Of a DNA stretch of 64,000 nt, positions 13,501-23,150 are shown piece after piece. Numbering within the stretch: the first letter of the stretch is position 1; every line of letters starts with the position of its first letter. The stretch spans positions 35,867,937-35,931,936 of the forward strand of contig NC_071334.1 of the NCBI RefSeq assembly GCF_027744825.2, written 5' to 3'. A program made the position numbers and the translations under genes. The notes under the pieces were generated by a model. It worked only from the letters and a program-made list of their open reading frames with translations. It was not told the origin of the DNA and ran no database searches. This DNA is from Synchiropus splendidus. Lineage: Eukaryota; Chordata; Actinopteri; Syngnathiformes; Callionymidae.

Positions 13501-16500
13501 CAGTGAGGAATCCGCTGCTGCTTCCCGAGCCATCATCAGTCAAGATGTTACCATGACACAGAGCGAAGTTTCTGAACAGCAGCAACAGCCTGAAGTTATT
13601 GTTATAGTGACTGACACAGAAACTGAGGATGACCAGGAAGAAGAGGAGGAGGAGGAGGAAGATGATGAGCAGGTTTGATACATCTGTGAAATTGTATCAT
13701 TTGGCAAAAATACATCGTATATCATAATGTTCTTTGTTTAAAAAAAAAAAAAAAGGACTATGAAGACGAGGATGAGGAGGACGGTGATGTGGAGGAGGAT
13801 GAGGAGGAAGAAGGTGATGAGGAGGAAGAGGAGGAAGATGATGATGGAGGCATCGAGGAGGAAGAAGACAGCAACAATGGCAGCGGAGATGAAGTTTATG
13901 AAGGAGACGACGCTGAGGTGGGCAAAAGGCACCTTGACTCCCATACATTCACTGCCTACCTGTTATTAGGGAGTTGCAGTGTTACAGTAGCCAATGATGG
14001 AGACACATTCTTCCTTCTACATTAAACATCCTGTCATTGCAATTGTCATAAAAACATTGGGACCTTTGTGTCTTCCTCCTTATACTTGCCTTTCATAAGT
14101 CAGGCACCAGTTGTAGCCAGTGTAACCTTTTATTTGTCATGTATGGAACATCATGTATGGAAAAACTTGCTTAGCTTGCTTGACGATCTGCCTGCTTGTT
14201 ATACGGTACCTTTTCTGGACCATTTATGTTTCCAAGCATTGCTGTTATTTTCTTTTTCAGGGAGCTGACGTAACTGACCCAGGCACTGAGACAGAGGAGA
14301 GTCTGGGGGCGACGGACTCCACCCAGAGGCCAGCAGATTCCCAGACACCCAGCTGTAAGATCCAGGAAACCTTGTTAAAGTCCTCACTACACTCTTTAAA
14401 TGCTCGTCCCACACCCACAACTGTCTCTGCTGCAAACTAGCTGTCAGTGTGTTGTTGATGACTGAGAGCGAGAGCTGCAGCTCAAGTTGTGCACAATTGT
14501 AAACGGCAAACTCGGCTTGAACTTTATCCATAGTGAAGCCAGGGGGAAATTTTAATTTGAGAACAAAGCACATCTTTTTGCAGTTGAGCATGCTTTCCAA
14601 TTACATCTTATTGAGGCTTCTTGTTTTGCGTCGTTTCATTTTTCAAAGAAATATTTGAAACTCTGCTGTATGAGGAGAAATAGTTTGTCTTTAGTCATTT
14701 GCAGTTCTTGTGTATGTACAGAAATCTGTAGAAAATGTTAACATATTCAGCACACATTAGCTGTAGTTGGTTTTAGTTTTAGACATGTATTTCTAACAAT
14801 TATTTATCAAAATGACTGTAGATCCGCTTGTCATTGCGGTTGTTTCTCTTTAATACCAACATTGTTTCTTTTATTTAACCTATGTTTAACTTTCATTGCT
14901 CAATTATTTTAAAACTTCTATTTCCTTATAATGGTGGAGTTGTGTTTGAAACATGCTCCTAATCTTTCAATTTTCAGACGGACTGTCTCGTGTTTCACCG
15001 GCACTGTGCAGCAGTCCCTACAACTTTTTATATGATGTCTCAATACCCTTGCTGTAATTTAAGGTCTTCATGTCCAGTATAGTATTGAAAACCCAAAACT
15101 CAGCAAGGAGTTGGTGCAAGTTTAGTAGTGTACAGTTTAGTAACGTGTAATTGGGATACTATCCAAACACAACTGCACTCCTCTGCTTCAGTCGAGGTAT
15201 CAGCTATGGAGACCTTCTCATCAGATCAACCGCTAAGTAGCTCTGGAACACGCATGCCTCTCTCTCCACGAAGACCAACCCATCAACTTCCTGCCCGTCT
15301 AACATCAGAGCTGGCACTGTCCTCTCAGGCTCAGGTTGGAAGTGAAGGAAACAGAATTTTTCAGGGCTGCCTGTGTTATTACAATGATCTTTTTATGATT
15401 GCAGCGTATCCCTGCTCGACGCCAGTCAGTGGGAAGGGTCCCGCAGCTCAGCTCTGCGAGCTCTGTAAGGCAATAGTCAGATTGAAAGCCTTACATCCTC
15501 AAACAGAAATTTGTCTGTTGCAGCACTTTTTCGAGGAGGATGATCGAATGGTCCCTAACCCCCCCACTTTGGTGGTTTCTCACCACTCTGATGGTTTTGA
15601 CCAGACCGTCCAGTAAGTATCTGTGTATTGATTTTGAAAATTCAAAAGATGTTAATATTGGCTGAATATGTTTTCCATATTCTCTTGACCCCCGGGCAAA
15701 TTATCATTCATGTGTGACATCTTAGTCCTTCAGCTCCCACATTTGTTTTGAGGACAAAATCTATTATCTCTTTTAAATAAAACCGTGCCATCGCATTTGA
15801 GGGGTTGAACTGTGTTACGAGTTATGTTTTGGCATACAAGACTGGATAGTATGGTCAGCCAACAATTAAACATGTGCTCTGTTTTGTCATCAGTTCTCCT
15901 CAAGTTGCTGGAGTCCCTCGCTTCCGTGCAGCAGATGATGTTCCTCAGACTAGCAGCTCCTCACACTCGGATGTAGGCCAACTCCCACCACATGGAGGTA
16001 CTCTGTCTCCACCTGTTGACAGTTGGTTGAAGCATCTTTCCCTACATCTGCTGATTTTTTTTTTTTTTGTTACTTTGTTATTCAGCCCACGGTTTATTTG
16101 AAACTTCCATGTTCCTTACATCTCATGACGATGAGGCAGGTGGACGGAGTGTTCCCACGGGACCGATGCAAGTCACTGCCCAAGGTATCAGCGCTTTCCT
16201 CTCTCATTCTTTTTAAGATGGCCACAAATTATCTGGCCTCCAGAGTGAGCTGTGAACAGCAGGTAATGGCTTGCATCAGTCTACTCCTGGGACACTTTTC
16301 TTGGATGATGCATGCGCTTTTTATGCAACCGTCATGTAGTGGTACCAACCGTCCAGAATTATTAGAACCTTTTCTTTGTCCACTCAGTTCATTCAGTCTT
16401 TTCTGAAGCGGCCCAGTCCGACATCACAGAGCTGACATCCCAGTCCGTTCCCACGGTCAGCACGTCAACTCCGAGTCTGGTAGTTCCAGGAGCTGCCAGC

Positions 16501-18328
16501 ACGAGCGAGGAGAGGGAGGATGTCTTTCTGGAAGCTGAAACAGACAAGTAAGATGCTGAGGGATGCTCTTTGCTGCCGATCACCAATACCGATCAGCCAG
16601 AGTGCCCATCACCACTGATATCGATCACATGGATTGACAATGAATTTGTAATCAAAATGATGAGACCTTTTGTGTTCATAACATGAATAAAATGAACCAT
16701 TAAGTCATTTTGATTCAGACATATTTTATAAACCTCTTCAAGGAGGCAAAAAAAATCAAAACCTTTCAAAATGCAGCAATTACTCTGTCACAAGGACAAC
16801 TGAAAAGCAATTTATTTGACGTGAGACATCGCAGGTAAAGCTGCTTGTAGTGGGGCCCCGAGAGAGAGGGAAAGCACTCGGCAGAAGCAGCTGTCTTCCA
16901 CCTCTGCGTTTATCAATGTTCCACTCCGGAAGTGGCAAAAGTTTCAGATTCAGGTGGCTAAAGAATGCTGCATCCGACATGATACAGAAATGGATTCTTC
17001 AAACACCCGAAAATGGCTGGTCATCAAGCTCTTGCTTAGTGTTCCAAATGTCCTGCTAGGACCTGCAATTGTTGCTAACCGTTAGCTGAGCTAACAGCCT
17101 GCTGAAGAGGAGCCAGCGGTTTCACTTTCATGAGCCCGGGAACTCTCTTAAGCTCTGTCAGGTGCTGGTGCTTTAAATGGCGTACTCAATTTGTGGCGGT
17201 GACCCCTTTTAACGCGCTTCCCTGCAGAGCATTTTCCTGGGCATGTGCTGCAGGATGCAAACTTTAAATGAGCAGACGCATCATAACCCTCTGTGCTTCA
17301 TCAGAGCACAATGACAGGCAGTGGTCGGCATTCACCAATTACACTGAGATCTGTCGATCATGAACGGTGGCCGATCGTTCGGAGCATCCCTACATTAGTT
17401 TGTCTGCTTCTGGTCTTTTGGTGAACTTTTTATGTTCCGTTTCTAGTCCTGAATCGTTGGTGGATCCTGTCATCTCCCAGGATGATGTGGAGGAACCAAG
17501 TCAGCCGTCTGACAAGTCCAACCTCCCTTCCACCAGCCAAGAGCCCTCATCCAGCTCTGCAGGTAGAGTCCAGCTACACCACCATCTACTCACAATTACT
17601 AATCCATTATTTTAAAATGACTGCAAATGCTATTTGAAATTTTAGATACCTGCAGTGCTCCAGCTCAACCCTCCAGACCTGGACCGGGTAGACTGCAGCG
17701 CTGGCCGGAGAACCGTGGCGGCCGAGGTGGTCGCATGAAAAGAGGAGGTAACTCTTATCTTATAGTGCACCAGGTCCGAAGACATATTTAGTATCAGTAG
17801 CTTAACAAAGCAGGGATGTTGCTATTTGAACAAAGTTAATCATTTGATATAATGATGATCATATGTGCTATTATTACAGTTTTAGCTTGTGCCAGCATCA
17901 ACATGAAAGTCAAGACGGAATCCACTCACTTTATTTTAAAATCCAATTGTTAAGATTTCATACACTTACAACTTTGTGAACAACATTCTTTATTCCACAG
18001 TTACCCCAAATACGTCACTACTTATCCCTCTGTGTAATGTGGGTGTATTTGCATGCCTTACTTTCTTTTAGTATATTTGACAAGAGGGCCAAGGTGTAAC
18101 AGCACAGAATTCCATATATGCACATTAATACCTTTTTGTCACAAGCAATCAAAATGTAAGCCTTTACAAAATGAAGTAGAATACTGACAGAGGCACAAAA
18201 AAACCTTGACAGAAAATATCTAATACTTCTACATTATTGTAGTAATTTTCCTTTAAATAAGCTCTTCACTCCCAACAGGTCAAGCGTTTCCTTCCCGTGG
18301 ACCTCATGGCAGAAGGTTGGCCAGATGA
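30..18328 (+). CDS. tpr: Nuclear pore basket protein TPR (translocated promoter region), 5'-truncated by the window
   Basis: TPR is a long coiled-coil protein that builds the nuclear basket of the nuclear pore complex and serves mRNA export and mitotic checkpoint functions. Coding exons: 30-117, 231-371, 434-531, 855-1052, 1156-1263, 1333-1559, 2166-2329, 2726-2868, 3001-3149, 3465-3627, 3761-3895, 4135-4275, 4579-4747, 4987-5153, 5646-5798, 5886-6002, 6280-6483, 6611-6798, 6875-7022, 7287-7424, 8488-8619, 8832-8962, 9312-9522, 9586-9732, 10098-10296, 10377-10570, 10640-10713, 10809-11005, 12638-12928, 12999-13153, 13227-13307, 13475-13672, 13756-13917, 14261-14354, 15192-15334, 15405-15464, 15524-15612, 15894-15997, 16086-16184, 16388-16547, 17447-17562, 17646-17747, 18279-18328. 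They sum to 6228 nt, exactly 2076 codons with the TGA stop at 18326. Recalled human TPR is about 2363 residues; roughly its first 310 would lie left of the window. Family certain; which teleost paralogue is not resolved. Confidence 0.96.
7105..7217. mobile_element. Remnant of an inverted-repeat DNA transposon in a tpr intron
   Basis: This intronic segment ends CTGATCGGAGCATCCCTAAT. The end matches the right terminus of the element at 16560-17390, which ends GTTCGGAGCATCCC followed by TAC. Only one terminus is recognisable, so it looks like a truncated copy of the same family. Confidence 0.45.
7488..7680. repeat. Dispersed repeat shared with an fcho1 intron
   Basis: The stretch containing CGACTTTTATGGTCCCAATG and, further on, TGAGTAAAAGGCAAATTGA is similar in order and spacing to 52141-52282, which has CGACATCTATGGTCCTGACA and TGTGTAAAAGGCAAAAATGA. 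Two diverged copies in different genes indicate an interspersed element. I cannot name the family. Confidence 0.5.
7927..8053. repeat. Intronic repeat, copy 1 of 2 within tpr
   Basis: This 127 bp segment is nearly identical to 12487-12621. Both start AGGAAATGGAAAACAATGTA and end ATCCATCCAT(G/A)AGACTGCA. Copy 1 lacks 8 bases present in copy 2 after TTCATGATCG. It lies in the 7425-8487 intron. Confidence 0.8.
9523..9585 (+). other. tpr: Possible 63-nt in-frame intron (or retained coding segment) inside a tpr exon
   Basis: The interval starts with GTAAAA and ends with a pyrimidine-rich CTGTCTTCTATTCAG acceptor. It is 63 nt long, divisible by three, and has no stop in the coding frame, so the protein is readable both spliced and unspliced. 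Removing it gives HDK followed by MVSEAAAG, which aligns with recalled human TPR QDKVMETSAQ better than the retained version does. I therefore favour an intron, of a size near the lower limit for vertebrates. Confidence 0.6.
10640..13153 (+). CDS. tpr: tpr exons 27-30: Thr/Pro/Ser-rich segment with nuclear-localisation-type basic motifs
   Basis: Exons 10640-10713, 10809-11005, 12638-12928 and 12999-13153 leave the coiled coil. They encode low-complexity sequence, for example [20 protein letters not shown], then [16 protein letters not shown] and TATAFVQP-like [11 protein letters not shown]. The last exon holds [11 protein letters not shown] and IAKKLR, two basic clusters matching the region where mammalian TPR carries its nuclear localisation signal. 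The order and spacing follow vertebrate TPR. Exon 12638-12928 follows a 1.6 kb intron and starts 16 nt after a dispersed repeat. Confidence 0.93.
11006..12637. other. tpr: Largest tpr intron in the window, no gene seen
   Basis: This 1632 bp intron lies between exons 28 and 29 of the window. Apart from the repeat at its 3' end I see only AT-rich unique-looking sequence, with no coding stretch that matches a family I know. Confidence 0.6.
12487..12621. repeat. Intronic repeat, copy 2 of 2 within tpr, adjoining a 3' splice site
   Basis: Second copy of the 7927-8053 repeat, 135 bp. Similarity stops at 12621, and the acceptor of exon 12638-12928 follows after 16 unrelated bases (TCTGTGTCTTTCATAG). 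The likely branch-point region of that intron therefore lies in repeat-derived sequence. Confidence 0.8.
13227..13917 (+). CDS. tpr: tpr exons 31-33: acidic Asp/Glu tract
   Basis: Exons 13227-13307, 13475-13672 and 13756-13917 encode the acidic C-terminal domain. Exon 13475-13672 has [14 protein letters not shown] followed by a glutamate run, and exon 13756-13917 begins [14 protein letters not shown], continues acidic and ends VYEGDDAE. Human TPR has the same run of D/E residues and the same ending GYEADDAE. The DNA is a purine-rich GAG/GAA/GAT repeat, so both the encoded length and the assembly may vary here. The acceptor of the last exon is preceded by 15 adenines instead of pyrimidines (13740-13754). 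Confidence 0.93.
14261..18328 (+). CDS. tpr: tpr exons 34-43: C-terminal tail with RGG-like end and stop
   Basis: Ten small exons encode the unstructured tail: [12 protein letters not shown] (14261-14354), [14 protein letters not shown] (15192-15334), [13 protein letters not shown] (15405-15464), [20 protein letters not shown] (15524-15612), [11 protein letters not shown] (15894-15997), [20 protein letters not shown] (16086-16184), [10 protein letters not shown] (16388-16547), DLPSTSQDPPSS-like [13 protein letters not shown] (17447-17562), an arginine/glycine stretch [13 protein letters not shown] (17646-17747 into the next exon) and the terminal exon ending GPHGRRLAR stop (18279-18328). Human TPR ends with a comparable Arg/Gly-rich tail. 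All junction phases agree. Confidence 0.93.
16560..17390. mobile_element. Non-autonomous DNA transposon (MITE-like) in a tpr intron
   Basis: The element begins GGGATGCTC followed within 10 bases by CCGATC, and ends with the inverted counterpart GATCG..GGAGCATCCC, so it has imperfect terminal inverted repeats of about 25 bp. It is 831 bp, fills most of the 16548-17446 intron and carries no transposase-like reading frame. A related end occurs at 7105-7217. I see no clear target-site duplication, so the superfamily is unassigned; hAT-like is a guess. Confidence 0.6.
17748..18278. other. tpr: Last tpr intron
   Basis: AT-rich, with no coding match on either strand. It contains the first minus-strand AATAAA after the prg4 stop (17989-17994), so prg4 transcripts may extend into it. 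Confidence 0.5.
17989..17994 (-). terminator. prg4: Candidate prg4 polyadenylation signal AATAAA
   Basis: TTTATT on the plus strand is AATAAA on the minus strand. It is the first canonical signal I find downstream of the prg4 stop codon at 18472-18474, implying a 3' UTR of about 0.5 kb that runs antisense across the terminal tpr exon. Confidence 0.35.
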
Positions 18329-18427
18329 AGCTCTGACTGGGAACTTCTTCCCCGTTCCATCTCACTATGACTTCCATTGTAATATGATTAGAGCGTATCA
18401 TGTGTGCTGAGTGTTTTTAAAGAACAT

Positions 18428-18433
18428 ATTAAA
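18428..18433 (+). terminator. tpr: Candidate tpr polyadenylation signal ATTAAA
   Basis: ATTAAA lies 100 nt after the tpr stop codon. It is the second most common vertebrate poly(A) signal. Cleavage 10-30 nt further on would fall next to the stop codon of the convergent prg4 gene (18472). Confidence 0.5.
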
Positions 18434-18471
18434 ACTCCAAACAATAACAAGAGTTTAGTGCTTTAGTCTTA

Positions 18472-19860
18472 TCAAACAACATTGGGGCATTTGATGAAAC
18501 TGGCAGGTTTGGAGGTTTCCATGACGGGATGGCCACCATCCATTCGGACCTTGTAGGACTTTGCTGCAACACAGATAGTCAGGGTGAGAGGACCATTCTG
18601 CTTAAGTACGAACAGCAAACGTTGCTTCTCCAGTGATGTCAGCGACCAGGCTCTTTTTCACTTCCTTTGCTGACAAAAAACAAAATGTGCAGTAGCCATC
18701 GCTGCTTCTCCTGTGCTTTACTGGTCACACACATGCTTCTTGTCAGAATGTCAAGAGTGATGTGATGATGCAATGAAATTAAAAGGAAAGAGTCGCACCC
18801 AGTTTGCGATGCTCAGAGAGAAAGGGAAGATTTTTTTTTTAATTGTCTGAGGTTTAAGTCTCTAAGTTTGTCTTTTCTGATCAATACACATCATTCTGAA
18901 AACTGTCATGAACTGAAAAAGAAACTGTGCAAACTTACACCCGGAGAAGACGTAGTACTTGTACCCCTCCATCTCTTGCTTGTCTGGGATGGACACTGCC
19001 GCAGTGACGGTCGGTGGGAAGCCTCTCCAGCTTGTCCTGATGTTGATGGCTCCCTCTAAAACTGAAACTGTAACGGTAGAATTTGCAAGTTTTTACTCAC
19101 CTGTTCCATAATAGTAAGTTGGTTCATTATGCTTGGCACATAACGGACACAAAACCTGCAAACGACCAGCGTTTTTTGTTACCTGTGTGACGAACCCGTC
19201 TGTTGTGAACCTTGTGAATGGTGAAGTGGGTTTTTTGCCCACATGTTGGATGGGTACCAAACTGGTAGGAGTATTTCTGCACAGTCCCTCCTGATAGAAG
19301 AGCCACAAACATTCAAAATGAAAGGAAATTACTTTGCTAAATGTCGCCTTCTCGCACCTCTCTTGAAGAAGTACACAGCCTCTCTTCTACTGCGATGTTG
19401 AGGAACTGACAGGGCAGCTGTGATCGGACCCCGAAGTCCATCAAAGCCAGTCTCAACCACTTTTGGGTATCCAGAGTCCAAAGCGTCATTTTCAAACCTC
19501 CAGTACTTGCCTCCCTGCACACATGAATCCATTGGTTCTGATTGAGACAACAGCATTCTGTTAAGTTTACCTTGAGGATGTACGTTTTTCCCTGGCAGTT
19601 GCAGCGGGTGAAGACTGTGTCGATGGGGGACGGCACTCCCCAGACTTGGGTGATATCCCGGGCGGGTCCTGGAACTCTGTTTGGGTCCAGGAACCAGAAG
19701 TGGTGTCCTGTCGGTCAGGGTTATTTTAAAATCTGTCCTTGTGTAAAATGTTGAGGCTTATTGTTGGACACACCTCTGAAGACCACCACGGTCCCATTCC
19801 TCAGTGTGGTCACTCCGCTGATGGGGCGGCCACTGCACAGGTTTGTGTCGTTGTTGTCGT
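18472..19860 (-). CDS. prg4: prg4 exons 8-13: hemopexin-like domain
   Basis: Exon 19774-19860 reads LCSGRPISGVTTLRNGTVVV, followed by FRG across the junction and HHFWFLDP in 19571-19707. That exon also holds QVWGVPSPIDTVFTRCNCQG, matching the human IPSPIDTVFTRCNCEG stretch. Exon 19358-19514 has GKYWRFENDALDSGYPK and EAVYFFKR; 19183-19290 has GTVQKYSYQFGTHPTCGQKT; 18939-19061 has INIRTSWRGFPPTVTAAVS and GYKYYVFS; the terminal exon ends FIKCPNVV stop. The acceptor of 18939-19061 was chosen as CAG followed by TTTTAGAGG because it alone keeps the frame from the preceding phase-1 exon and yields VLEGAINIRT. Confidence 0.91.
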
Positions 19861-20797
19861 CTGGGGGTAAAGAAACATTAGTAAACATGCCGTTGAATGG
19901 TTTTATCAGGTGTTAGTTTTTCTGGTTTTCCTGCCTGTTGAGGTTTGAGCTCTCCCTCAGGATTTTTAGAAAGACTCCTTTTGATGTCCATATTTCTTCC
20001 AATGTTGCCTTAATGAGCAGCGTCATTTTTCATTACCACAATGCGATTTTAATCTGTCATTTAATGATTTGCTCAAAGCAATGTACTTGGAACTGTTTTA
20101 CTTTGAGATTGACAATACTGCTCTCACCTGCTTGGTACTCTCCTGGGGTCATCTCAGGTTCAGGTATAGGTTTATCCAAATTGGCCTTGGTGGGTTCTTT
20201 TGTTTCAGTCTCATCTGTGATGGCTGCAGGAGTCGTTGAAGGAATGATGGTTGTTGCTAAAATCAAACCTAAGGAACAGGATGGTGAGTTTAAATTCAAC
20301 CAGAAGTTGCATGCACGTCTGTTAGCTGGGTTGCGACCTCAAACTTCTCTGGTCAATTAGACCCAATGTCAACAAATTTCAAAACTTTAGCGCACCATAG
20401 AAATGAAAAGGAAAAACCAAAAACATACGAGTTGTGATCTCCGTTTGCTCAGAAGTCCTGGTGGAAGATCCATATGGGATGCGCGTCATTAAAGTGGTTC
20501 TGGGTTCTGTAGATGACTCTGAAGAGCTCTGCGTGACTTTGTCTGTCTCTGAAGGTGCTGTGGACATTTTCAGCGTTGTCTGGTCTTCCGTTGTGGCGCT
20601 TGGCGGTGGCTCTGACGTCATCTCTATGGAGGTGGTTTCGGGCAACAGTGCAGCATTACTTGTCTCTGAAAATTCACACACGTTTATTTTACTTTCAGTC
20701 AACCATAAACCCAATTCTCATCAAGAAGTAAGTTGTGAACTTAGGGTTTCTGGGTTTCAGCTGCTCTGTGTGACAGAAAAATCTGGAAATAAGCATT

Positions 20798-20873
<76 letters not shown>

Positions 20874-23018
20874 AATAACATATTGGGTCATTTGAGATAT
20901 TGGCAGGTTGTTCTTTTGGCTCATTTTCCAATTTTTTTTTTTTTTTTTATATCATAAAATCACATGGTCAGAGTCATGGCATTCGCAATTTAAATGCAAT
21001 GCTGTAGTTCCTCTTTTTAACTTGAGGTATGCCCTTATATGCCCTAAAATGATGTTGATTAACAGGAAGCTCACATCAAATAAAACAGCAGATGTATTAA
21101 TAGTCATCACATTACTCACTGGCAATCGTGCTTGTGGCATCTGTGTACAAGATATAGGAGCTGGTTTCAGTAGGTTCAAGGGTGCTCTCTGTTGTGTGGG
21201 GTTCAGTCGTAAGATCCCACTCATTTGGAGGGGATCCACTGGTGCCTTCAGGGAAGACTGGGACTTTGTTTGCTGCTGCTGGAGTGTGAAAACACGTTCA
21301 CATCTTGTATGAATAACTTCAATAAGTATTTTTTTTTTTCATGTGCTTTTCTTACCTGGATCATCTTGTGGATATGAGGTCGGATCAACTGGGCCATCTT
21401 GGCGTGAGAAAGACAAATTAAATCAAGACATGTACAAGAGCCTCATTCTTCGGTTCCAAATGTCTCAACATATAACAGGAATGCAGAGGTAGCTACCAAA
21501 GCTTTCCTCAATTAAAATGTCCTGCTCTGTGGCCTCCCTTGGCTGAGTCATGTTCTTTCCTTCCCACGCTCATGACAACACTGCCTTGTGCTTCTGCGTC
21601 CAGTTTGGCCAGCGACAGCCACAGTCTGACACTAATAATAATCTTCTCCCAGTAGTCAAGACACTTCATTAAAGCAAAGAACAATCAACACTCAATAACG
21701 TCCTCTTGTTTCTCGCAGTTTCCACTGTGGAAAATATCACTTTACACTGCTGAATTCAATCCTTTTTTTTATTAGATTTGAGACTATACACTTTGATTGT
21801 AATTTTCCCACCAGCTGTTGTTACAGCAAGTCTTCCACCTCAACCTGTCTTCTTCTTGTCCTCCTTGTCCTGTCACCTGGTATCTCCATGTCTGACATTC
21901 TCCACACAATACTGTGTGTGTGGGGAATTGTGAGTGAACCCCACAAAGATGGTGTGAAACTTACCCTCTTTGTCACAGTAGCCATTGTAGTCTGGACAGC
22001 ACTGCTTGTATTTCATACACTCTGTGTCGCAGCTACACTTGCGACCTCTCTGAAAACTTTCTCCGCATCGGCCATTGCAAGAGTTTTCTGTGCGACATAA
22101 AGAATGGTATCACATGTTATAAGCCTTCTCACATCTTGGACAGGCTATGTCTGCTTGTGATCTTTGAATTAACCTTGTCTGAACAACATAAAAGGTTAGA
22201 AGCTCTTGTTTTCGAGCCCAAAAAATACTCGACTGATAGATTAATATCACGCAAGTAAAGGAGCGTCGTGGTGATGTGTCGAACAGCTGTAAACAGAAGA
22301 ACGTGGTCATTAACAGTGGGTGAGATCAAGTGGGTTTTAATGCCACTGTAACTTTTTTTTCACCTACACCCTTCTCAGATGGCTTCTGCGGAGGACCAAC
22401 GGTTCTGCTTTGAGTCTCTCAGTCCAGGTGGACATAGCTCCTCGGTCTTCAGCGAGTAACAACACAATACTGCCTATGATATGTGAGTAGGATCTAAAGC
22501 TTTGCCATTTGGCTCATCTTCTTCACCAGAACTGATTCATATGATTTTTACTGAAAATTCTGCAGACACCTAAGAGAAACTCATTTGGATTACATCCTTT
22601 CATGACAAATAACCGTGATGCCAAGCTTGTCTATATATCAGTCAATGTGCACCAGCACTACGTATGCATCGGTCACATGACAACTCACTTTTGGTACATA
22701 GGGACTCGTAGTCTTTGCAGCATTCTCCATATCTGAGGCAGTTGTAGTCACACTGGCAGATGCTTCCTCTGTAATATCCGTCTCCACATCGTCCACGGCA
22801 GCTTGCCACTGAGCATCACAAAATAAACGAAGTGAGCACCAAGCTCCAGTGAGCAAAAGTCAATTCAGGGTACACATACAGAGAACCCAAGTCTGTTGGA
22901 TAATAACAAGCCAACCACACATTCAGCTTGAAATGAAGTGATGTCACCTACACTGGGCAGCACCAGAGGTCAGCGTGCAGGCAAGAAGGGCAGCACTCCA
23001 GAGCACAAGAGAAAGCAT
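18472..23018 (-). CDS. prg4: Proteoglycan 4 (lubricin), complete coding region
   Basis: PRG4 is a secreted glycoprotein that lubricates joint and other surfaces. Coding exons from 5' to 3' on the minus strand: 22952-23018, 22689-22808, 21965-22087, 21356-21397, 21120-21278, 20429-20665, 20128-20256, 19774-19860, 19571-19707, 19358-19514, 19183-19290, 18939-19061, 18472-18563. They sum to 1581 nt, a 526-residue protein. Domain order: signal peptide (1-22), two somatomedin B domains (about 23-62 and 63-103), a Ser/Thr/Pro-rich middle (about 104-295) and a hemopexin-like domain (about 300-526). This is the PRG4 architecture (vitronectin has one somatomedin B domain). The human protein is about 1400 residues because of its long mucin repeat region, which is missing here. 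The gene is tail to tail with tpr, as in human. Teleosts have prg4a and prg4b; I cannot decide which this is. Confidence 0.92.
20128..21397 (-). CDS. prg4: prg4 exons 4-7: short mucin-like Ser/Thr/Pro region
   Basis: Exons 21356-21397, 21120-21278, 20429-20665 and 20128-20256 encode about 190 residues dense in Thr, Ser, Pro and Glu, for instance TSEPPPSATTEDQTTLK and TTIIPSTTPAAITDETETKE. Such sequence is the substrate for O-glycosylation. No KEPAPTT-type tandem repeats are present. All four exons begin and end in phase 1, so any could be skipped without a frameshift. The acceptor of 21120-21278 contains three CAG triplets in tandem, so its start may vary by 3 or 6 nt. Confidence 0.85.
20799..20869. 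repeat. (TG)n(TA)n microsatellite in a prg4 intron
   Basis: About ten TG units run directly into about twenty-four TA units. A compound dinucleotide repeat likely to be length-polymorphic. Confidence 0.95.
21965..22808 (-). CDS. prg4: prg4 exons 2-3: two somatomedin B domains
   Basis: Exon 22689-22808 encodes SCRGRCGDGYYRGSICQCDY continuing to CCKDYESLC, and exon 21965-22087 encodes SCNGRCGESFQRGRKCSCD continuing to CCPDYNGYC. Each has the eight cysteines of a somatomedin B domain in canonical spacing, including the CC pair followed by a D-Y. One domain per exon, both phase 1, is the usual arrangement. These domains bind extracellular matrix and adhesion partners in related proteins. Confidence 0.93.
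22952..23018 (-). CDS. prg4: prg4 exon 1 (coding): start codon and signal peptide
   Basis: The ATG at 23018 opens MLSLVLWSAALLACTLTSGA, a classical secretory signal peptide with a hydrophobic core and small residues before the likely cleavage site. The exon ends with a GTAGGT donor after Q22. The 5' side has an acceptor (TTATTATTTTCAG) at 23029, only 10 nt before the ATG, so a separate 5' UTR exon must lie upstream. Confidence 0.88.
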
Positions 23019-23096
23019 TTTCTACAACCTGAAAATAATAAGAAGCTCAAGTGTGCTGCTCTTCCATAAGTTGTAAGACATCCAAATGTCTCCTAC

Positions 23097-23150
23097 CTCA
23101 GCAGCGCATCCGTCTGAAGGTGAGGATTAGAGCCCAGCTGCTTTTAAAAG
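23097..23150 (-). promoter_or_regulatory. prg4: prg4 5' UTR exon and TATA-like core promoter
   Basis: On the minus strand CTTTTAAAAG (23141-23150) is a TATA-like box. About 45 nt downstream is a good donor, GAGGTAGGAG, at 23096, which would end a very short non-coding first exon spliced to the ATG exon. The transcription start is inferred, near 23110-23120. Confidence 0.5.

Noticed and set aside
13697..13948. Minus-strand Pro/His-rich and Leu/Phe-rich frames opposite the acidic tpr exon
   Set aside because: These are shadows of the GAG/GAA/GAT repeat on the coding strand.
19101..19155. A 55-nt candidate prg4 exon with good splice sites, which would require a one-base frameshift in the A6 run at about 19231
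   Set aside because: Skipping it and using the acceptor at 19062 (CAG then TTTTAGAGG) joins two phase-1 exons in frame, gives VLEGAINIRT and makes the total coding length divisible by three with no frameshift.
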